Source: JARLFX01 sp036404255
GTDB lineage: Bacteria > Acidobacteriota > Terriglobia > Terriglobales > Acidobacteriaceae
Direction: 5' to 3'
DNA: 15,120 bases
NCBI GenBank assembly: GCA_036404255.1
Contig: DASWOP010000260.1
Coordinates: 1 to 15,120, forward strand
In this document: one piece after another, positions 14,006 through 15,120 of the stretch
How positions within the stretch are numbered: position 1 is the stretch's first letter
Layout: each line of letters opens with the position of its first letter
Made by a program: the position numbers and the translations under genes
Notes under the pieces: model-generated
The model's database searches: none
Seen by the model: the letters and a program-made list of their open reading frames with translations, nothing else
Told to the model about the DNA's origin: nothing

Positions 14006-14799
14006 GGTTTTCCTGTTGTTGCTCCTGTGCTCTCGCGTTGCAACTCCGCCAGCGCCCTGCGCGCTTCCTTCGCATGCTTCCCCTGCGGATCAGCCTTCAC
14101 ACACGCGTTGTACTCTGCAATCGCCTCAGGCTTCTTTCCCTGCCTGCGCGCCATCTCCGCCAGCCCAAAGTGCGCATCCGGATCATCCGGGCTGAACACA
14201 ACAGCATCTTTATACCGCAGATACGCCCCGGCATAGTTGCCGTCCTTGATGTAAAAATCCGCGACCCGCTGGTCCTCTTCCGCCCGCGCCGTGTCCACCC
14301 GCCCCGAGCTGCCCACATCGGTCAACTCCAGCTTCTTCCGCACCGGCACATCAGGTTCAGCACCAGGCGCAGGATTCGCAGGAGCCACATCGCTGCTGGA
14401 GCTGAATCCGCCCCCAGCAGCCTGCGACCCCTCACTCCCCGGAAACGGAAATTTCCCGCCATTACCCTGCGGCGCATTCGGCGTGGGCCCATTTGGAACC
14501 GGTGCCGGAGCCGTGTGCAGCTCCGGTATCTCCTTGGTCTTCGAATCGTCTTCCGGAAACGGAAACTGCTGCGCCGCGCTCGGTGCCGGCGCACTCGGCG
14601 GAGCCGCAGTAGGGCTCTGCTGTCCCTCCGCAGGAGCCTGCCCCGCAGGAGTCGATTGGCTCTGCCCTGCAGTCGTCGCTGGAGTCTGCTGCTTTTGCGG
14701 ATCAGCCGCCGCAGGCGTGCTCTGCGCCACGGCCACCTGCCCCGCCAGCACCATCAACAACACCGCCCCACACCAAACGCCCTGTCGCATCCACACCAT
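14002..14799 (-). CDS. Secreted TPR-repeat protein with Pro/Ala/Gln-rich linker
   Basis: The 265-residue protein starts with a signal peptide (MVWMRQGVWCGAVLLMVLAG, likely cut after VAVAQ at about 26). A low-complexity stretch at about 27-150 is rich in Pro, Ala, Gln, Ser and Gly and holds two similar short motifs, QFPFPEDD and KFPFPGSEG. The C-terminal ~100 residues are helical TPR repeats (YIKDGNYAGAYLRYKDAVVF, SPDDPDAHFGLAEMARRQGK, KPEAIAEYNACVKADPQGK). This resembles envelope scaffold proteins of the BamD or outer-membrane TPR kind, but no specific family is recognised. Two starts are possible. ATG 14799 has TAAGAT 6 bases upstream; ATG 14790 (MRQGV) has GAGGG nine bases upstream and gives a neater signal peptide. 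The stop overlaps the second DinB-like gene (ATGA). The gene diverges from the SET-like gene. Confidence 0.8.
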   Translation of the reverse strand: MVWMRQGVWCGAVLLMVLAGQVAVAQSTPAAADPQKQQTPATTAGQSQSTPAGQAPAEGQQSPTAAPPSAPAPSAAQQFPFPEDDSKTKEIPELHTAPAPVPNGPTPNAPQGNGGKFPFPGSEGSQAAGGGFSSSSDVAPANPAPGAEPDVPVRKKLELTDVGSSGRVDTARAEEDQRVADFYIKDGNYAGAYLRYKDAVVFSPDDPDAHFGLAEMARRQGKKPEAIAEYNACVKADPQGKHAKEARRALAELQRESTGATTGKP

Positions 14800-14805
14800 C
14801 CCTCA

Positions 14806-14811
14806 ATCTTA
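14806..14811 (-). promoter_or_regulatory. Possible -10 box of the TPR protein gene
   Basis: TAAGAT lies 6 bases before ATG 14799, as at prfB, lnt and mazG. Here a GAGGG follows it, so the box and the ribosome-binding site for the second ATG compete as explanations. Confidence 0.3.
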
Positions 14812-14828
14812 GACGTTCCAGCCCCCCA

Positions 14829-14955
14829 AGCGGGTGTCCGTCTCCTCTCGAGGTATCGCCACCAAAGCAGGAGGAGTCACCCAAGCGGGTGCCCCGGGTC
14901 TCGCTTCTGAGACCCGGGTACGATGCTCAAGTCTCCACCACCTTCATCGGAGACC
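14829..14955 (+). repeat. Intergenic repeat with CCCGGGTCTC hairpin
   Basis: An AAGCGGGTG copy at the left (14828-14836) is followed by CCCAAGCGGGTGCCCC and a perfect 10-base hairpin, CCCGGGTCTC (14893-14902) with GAGACCCGGG (14909-14918). The unit closes with TTCATCGGAGACCACG, the equivalent of CTCATCGGAAACCA elsewhere. It fills most of the divergent gap between the TPR and SET-like genes. Confidence 0.75.
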
Positions 14956-15002
14956 ACGCGAAGCGCAAGTCGCAGCCTCACCGTTCAATACCTGCGCACT
15001 TG

Positions 15003-15030
15003 CTGACTCGCTGCCTCCCTGATTTATACT
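15003..15030 (+). promoter_or_regulatory. Probable promoter of the SET-like gene
   Basis: CTGACT (15003-15008) and TATACT (15025-15030) are separated by 16 bases. The expected transcript start is near 15037, leaving a leader of about 22 bases with AAGGAAG before the TTG start. Confidence 0.45.
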
Positions 15031-15058
15031 CAGGCCAACGCCACACCAAGGAAGCCCT

Positions 15059-15120
15059 TTGATTCCCGGACTCATCATTCGTTCTTCGTCGATCCACGCC
15101 GCCGGCTGCTACACCACCCG
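15059..15120 (+). CDS. Start of a probable SET-domain protein (cut by window edge)
   Basis: Only 20 codons are visible: a TTG start, then IPGLIIRSSSIHAAGCYTT. The core RSSSIHAAGCYTT resembles the opening strand of bacterial SET-domain proteins (typically a K/R-S-x-I-H-G-x-G-V-F/Y-A/T pattern), which are protein-lysine methyltransferases or their relatives. AAGGAAG lies 4-7 bases before the TTG, and a promoter candidate precedes it. No other start codon suits, since the motif begins almost at once. The call rests on a short match only, and the catalytic region is beyond the window. Confidence 0.5.
   Translation, partial: MIPGLIIRSSSIHAAGCYTT

Noticed and set aside
1..15120. tRNA, rRNA, riboswitch or phage attachment site
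   Set aside because: No tRNA-like cloverleaf ending, rRNA segment or known riboswitch core was recognised on reading, and no integrase or transposase is present.

Overview
The window reads as chromosomal DNA of a GC-rich Acidobacteriota, most likely the Terriglobus/Granulicella/Edaphobacter group. The grounds are the gene set, several secreted proteins found mainly in that group, and above all intergenic repeats of the GTCATTCTGAGCG and GGGTGCCCC(A/G)GGTCTC types that I associate with those genomes. This assignment is by recollection and pattern, not by a search. No phage, insertion sequence, CRISPR array, tRNA or rRNA was seen. The window is housekeeping and accessory chromosome with repeat-filled gaps.

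Layout. 1-3558 (minus strand): prfB, a DinB-fold protein, a CoA-binding protein and a DsbD-type reductase cut by the window edge. prfB is split by a programmed +1 frameshift at CTT-TGA-C, and its end overlaps the DinB start. 3559-4077 is a gene-free gap with hairpin repeats. 4078-6194 (minus): lnt, followed 26 bases later by a small secreted protein. 6298-7490 (minus): bactofilin, then a methyltransferase-like protein that ends in a strong terminator. 7600-8520 (plus): a secreted protein of unknown function. 8765-12104 (minus): mazG, a GNAT acyltransferase overlapping it, and, after a 491-base repeat-filled gap, an enolase-superfamily OSBS/N-succinylamino acid racemase. 12490-13302 (plus): prepilin peptidase. 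13478-14799 (minus): a TPR lipoprotein-like or secreted protein overlapping a second DinB-fold protein by ATGA. From 15059 (plus): the first residues of a probable SET-domain protein.

How the genes relate. prfB, lnt, mazG and pilD are core functions: translation termination, lipoprotein maturation, nucleotide-pool cleaning and pilin/secretion processing. The racemase-like enzyme and the GNAT protein may form a D-amino acid succinylation/racemisation pair rather than, or besides, menaquinone synthesis.

Most notable points. (1) The prfB frameshift is textbook. (2) A TANNNT box lies 6-7 bases before the ATG of prfB, lnt, mazG and the TPR gene (10 bases for pilD), with poor Shine-Dalgarno sequences at most of them, which suggests leaderless transcripts. 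(3) A modular intergenic repeat carries a hairpin whose stem shows a compensated A-T to G-C change. Every orientable copy in the window points the same way. I found no convincing new multi-gene system here.
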